The position numbers were made by a program, and so were the translations under genes. A stretch of 64,000 nt of DNA from the NCBI GenBank assembly GCA_044772875.1, contig CP173058.1:2790001-2854000 (forward strand), written 5' to 3'. The DNA is from Morganella morganii_D. GTDB taxonomy: Bacteria > Pseudomonadota > Gammaproteobacteria > Enterobacterales > Enterobacteriaceae. Positions 61,443 to 64,000 of this stretch are shown here, one piece after another. The notes under the pieces are model-generated. The model was given only the letters and a program-made list of their open reading frames with translations, had not been told where the DNA came from and ran no database searches. Position 1 is the first letter of the stretch. Every line of letters begins with the position of its first letter.

Positions 61443-63902
61443 TTACACTCCCAGTTTCCATGACATTGTCCGCAGCACGTCCGCAAACACCCCTGCCGCT
61501 GTCACATCATTCCCCGCGCCGTAACCGCGCAGTACCAGCGGAATAGGCTGATAGTAGCGGGTATAAAACGCCAGGGCGTTTTCACCGTTTTTCACTTTAT
61601 ACAGCGGATCATTACCGTCCGCTTCTGTGATTTTCACCTGACAGCAGCCATGATCAATGATGCCAACATAACGTAAAACGCGGCCTGCTTCTGCGGCTTT
61701 CGCCACACGCGCAGCAAAGGCTGCATCCAGAGACGGCAGGTTCGCCATAAAGGTGTTCACATCCCCGGAGGCATCAAAGTCCGGCGGCAGCACAGAATCC
61801 ACCTCAATATCCGATAATTCGAGGGAGAGCCCGGCTTCACGGGCGAGGATCAGCAGTTTGCGCGCCACATCCATCCCGGAGAGGTCATCACGCGGGTCCG
61901 GCTCGGTAAAGCCTTTGGCTTTGGCTACCGCCGTTGCCTCAGACAATGACATCCCTTCATCCAGCATACCGAAAATAAAGGAGAGCGAACCGGACAGAAT
62001 GCCGCTGAACTGCACCAGCTCATCCCCCGCATTGAGCAGGTTTTGCAGGTTTTCAATCACCGGCAGCCCGGCGCCGACGTTCGTGTCATAACGGAACTGA
62101 CGTTTTGAGGCCGCTGCTGCGCTGCGAAGTTCATGGTAATAATCCATGGACAGGGTGTTGGCTTTTTTGTTCGGCGTCACCACGTTGAAACCATCTTTCA
62201 GGAAAGATGCATATTGCAGGGCGATTTCCTCATTCGAGGTACAATCCACAATCACCGGGTTGAGGAAGTGATACTCTTTTTCCAGCCGGATAAGACGGCT
62301 GAGGCTGAACGGCTCTTTTGCCTGCGACAGTGACTGACGCCAGTCCTGTAAATCAATACCGCGCATGTTGGTCAGCATAGCTTTTGAGTTGGCAATGCCG
62401 CACACCCGCAGATCGATACTCCTGGCTTTCAGCCAGGCCTGCTGGCGGTGGATTTGCTCCAGCAGCGCACTGCCGACCCCGCCGGTGCCCACCACAAAGA
62501 CCTCCACAATACGGTCAGTGTTAAACAACATCTGGTGGCACAGGCGCACACCGGCGGCGGCGAGGTCATTATCCACCACAGCAGAAATTGAACGTTCGGA
62601 CGAGCCCTGCGCGATCGCGATGATATTGATGTTGGCGCGGGTCAGTGCCGAAAAGAAACGCGCGGAAATACCTTTGAGTGTCCGCATACCATCCCCGACC
62701 ACGGAGACGATTGCCAGGTTATCCAGCACATCCAGCGGGTCGAGCACACCCTCTTTCAGCTCCAGATAAAACTCTTCTTCCAGTGCCTGCTGAGTGCGGG
62801 CTTTATCTTTCTGCGCCACACAGAAACTGATACTGTATTCGGAAGATGACTGTGTAATCAGCACAATGGAAATATTACGCCGCGACATCACGGTAAACAC
62901 CCGTGCCGCCATCCCGACCATCCCTTTCATACCCGGCCCGGAGACGTTAAACATCGCCATATTATTCAGATTGGTGATCCCCTTCACCGGCAGGCTGTCA
63001 TCACGCTGACCGTCACCAATCAGTGTGCCCGGCGCGTCCGGATTGAGGGTATTTTTAATCAGGCACGGGATCTGGAACTGCGCAATCGGCGCAATAGTGC
63101 GCGGATGCAGAACTTTTGCCCCGAAATAAGAGAGCTCCATCGCCTCCTGATAAGACATGCCTTTCAGCAAACGGGCATCCGGTACAAAACGCGGGTCACA
63201 GGTATATACGCCATCCACATCAGTCCAGATCTCACAGCAGGAGGCGCGCAGACATGCCGCCAGTACCGCCGCAGAATAGTCAGAACCGTTGCGCCCCAGC
63301 ACCACCAGTTCGCCGTTTTCATTACCGGCCGTAAATCCCGCCATCAGGATGATGTGATCTGACGGAATATTCAGCGCAGCAATACGTTTTGTTGATTCAT
63401 GGATATCAACTGTGGATTCCAGATAACCGCCGACCGCCAGCAGATTGGCCACCGGGTCAATCACCGTGACCTTATGACCCCGGGCTTTCAGCAGTGATGC
63501 CATCACCGCAATGGAAAAACGCTCGCCGCAGCTGATCATATTGGCATTGATGCTGTCCGGACACTGCCCAAGCAGTGACACACCGTGCAGTACCTGACGG
63601 ATCCGGCTGATTTCCTGCTCAGTTTCGTGCTTCAGCCGGTCATATTCAAAGCCCGGCACGGCATCACGTAATCCGTCCAGAATCGCCCCGAGAATGGCGG
63701 CGGCATCGTGTACCAGAGTATTTGCTTCCTGTCCGCTGACGGTCTGTTCCACCATCGCCACTAAGTAATTAGTGATTTTCGCCGGTGCGGAAAGCACCAT
63801 CGCGAGCTGTCCCTGCGCGAGTTTTGTCTCTGCAATTCCTGCGATGTTCAGTATACGATCCGCATTTGCCACGGATGTTCCGCCAAATTTAAGTACACGC
63901 AT
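61443..63902 (-). CDS. thrA: Bifunctional aspartokinase I / homoserine dehydrogenase I
   Basis: ThrA phosphorylates aspartate and reduces aspartate semialdehyde; both activities are inhibited by threonine in E. coli. The product is 819 aa (E. coli 820). Aspartokinase (~1-290) begins MRVLKFGGTSVANADRIL; ACT domains (~315-460) are marked by GMKGMVGMAARVF and ISVVGDGMRTLKGIS-like sequence. Homoserine dehydrogenase (~465-819) shows VFVVGTGGVGSALLEQ (NAD(P) loop), NVGAGLPVIENLQNLL and VLRGYGAGNDVTAAGVFAD. The gene heads thrABC and is preceded by the attenuator. Confidence 0.97.
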   Translation of the reverse strand: MRVLKFGGTSVANADRILNIAGIAETKLAQGQLAMVLSAPAKITNYLVAMVEQTVSGQEANTLVHDAAAILGAILDGLRDAVPGFEYDRLKHETEQEISRIRQVLHGVSLLGQCPDSINANMISCGERFSIAVMASLLKARGHKVTVIDPVANLLAVGGYLESTVDIHESTKRIAALNIPSDHIILMAGFTAGNENGELVVLGRNGSDYSAAVLAACLRASCCEIWTDVDGVYTCDPRFVPDARLLKGMSYQEAMELSYFGAKVLHPRTIAPIAQFQIPCLIKNTLNPDAPGTLIGDGQRDDSLPVKGITNLNNMAMFNVSGPGMKGMVGMAARVFTVMSRRNISIVLITQSSSEYSISFCVAQKDKARTQQALEEEFYLELKEGVLDPLDVLDNLAIVSVVGDGMRTLKGISARFFSALTRANINIIAIAQGSSERSISAVVDNDLAAAGVRLCHQMLFNTDRIVEVFVVGTGGVGSALLEQIHRQQAWLKARSIDLRVCGIANSKAMLTNMRGIDLQDWRQSLSQAKEPFSLSRLIRLEKEYHFLNPVIVDCTSNEEIALQYASFLKDGFNVVTPNKKANTLSMDYYHELRSAAAASKRQFRYDTNVGAGLPVIENLQNLLNAGDELVQFSGILSGSLSFIFGMLDEGMSLSEATAVAKAKGFTEPDPRDDLSGMDVARKLLILAREAGLSLELSDIEVDSVLPPDFDASGDVNTFMANLPSLDAAFAARVAKAAEAGRVLRYVGIIDHGCCQVKITEADGNDPLYKVKNGENALAFYTRYYQPIPLVLRGYGAGNDVTAAGVFADVLRTMSWKLGV

Positions 63903-63930
63903 GTGTCACCTGCTCCTGCCGTTTTTAGTC

Positions 63931-63965
63931 CAAAAAAAAGCCCGCACAGTCATTGTGCGGGCTTT
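63931..63965 (-). promoter_or_regulatory. thr operon attenuator terminator
   Basis: Read leftward, AGCCCGCACA (from 63963) and TGTGCGGGCT (to 63939) form a 10-bp stem around a five-base loop, followed by T7. It lies ~30 bases before thrA and ~24 bases after the thrL stop, the same layout as the E. coli thr attenuator. The GTGCGGGCTGA at the end of thrL can pair with the AGCCCGCAC arm, giving the antiterminator. Confidence 0.9.
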
Positions 63966-63986
63966 TTTCGTGATTTCAGATATGCG

Positions 63987-64000
63987 TCAGCCCGCACCGC
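63987..64000 (-). CDS. thrL: thr operon leader peptide ThrL, last codons only (5' part outside window)
   Basis: The codons GGT GCG GGC TGA (63987-63998, read leftward) encode GAG followed by a stop, the C-terminus of E. coli ThrL (GNGAG). The Thr/Ile-rich coding part that senses charged tRNA lies beyond the window edge. The identification rests on position and the downstream attenuator. Confidence 0.7.

Noticed and set aside
1..64000. CRISPR array, tRNA or rRNA genes, prophage or insertion sequence
   Set aside because: I found no repeat-spacer pattern, no tRNA-like cloverleaf, no integrase, transposase or att-like repeats; remnant signs are limited to the EamA pseudogene and the ERIC element.

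Overview
The window is chromosomal DNA of an enterobacterium. Nearly every gene has a close Escherichia coli counterpart in length, motifs and local order. The genomic G+C looks close to 50%, and an ERIC-type element, an enterobacterial thr attenuator, tandem ARG boxes before carA and a sigma-32 promoter before dnaK are all recognisable. Composition together with the gene content suggests the Morganellaceae, possibly Morganella. That genus assignment is an inference, not something the sequence proves. There is no prophage, CRISPR array, rRNA or tRNA gene that I can see.

Layout. Bases 1-5319 carry the end of lptD, then surA-pdxA-rsmA-apaG-apaH (envelope biogenesis, vitamin B6, ribosome maturation, Ap4A hydrolysis), with folA convergent. 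Bases 5491-6869 hold a LysE-type exporter and an unassigned nucleotidyltransferase. Bases 6921-29445 match the E. coli minute-68 block: ftsP, plsC, parC, parE, yqiA, cpdA, nudF, tolC, ygiB, ygiC, ygiD, ribB with its FMN riboswitch, ubiK, hldE, glnE, ygiF, ygiM, cca. Bases 29479-34040 are exbD-exbB (Fur-box promoter), yghB, yqhD and dkgA. An A/T-rich trimeric autotransporter gene sits at 34321-35595. From 35795 to the end the window returns to E. coli minute 0, read backwards: carB, carA, dapB, ispH, fkpB, lspA, ileS, ribF, rpsT, nhaR, nhaA, dnaJ, dnaK, an MHS-family transporter, mog, talB, yaaA, thrC, thrB, thrA and the thr attenuator with the last codons of thrL.

Cooperating groups: lptD/surA and ftsP/tolC/plsC/lspA build the envelope; exbBD energises TonB-dependent iron uptake; carAB, dapB and thrABC are amino-acid and pyrimidine biosynthesis; ribB and ribF make flavins; parC/parE form topoisomerase IV; dnaK/dnaJ form the heat-shock chaperone pair; nhaR/nhaA give sodium homeostasis.

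Most notable points: (1) carB is broken by one in-frame ochre codon at codon 487, with the reading frame otherwise intact on both sides. (2) A short, A/T-rich, YadA-like trimeric autotransporter lies at a synteny junction, with a small antisense ORF that has an excellent Shine-Dalgarno overlapping its 3' end. (3) Cca has lost the HD metal-binding motif. (4) Several E. coli neighbours are absent (yqiB, yqhC, metC, zupT, satP), and the minute-68 segment lies between folA and carB in transposed block order. No clearly new multi-gene system is evident; most of the window is core genome.
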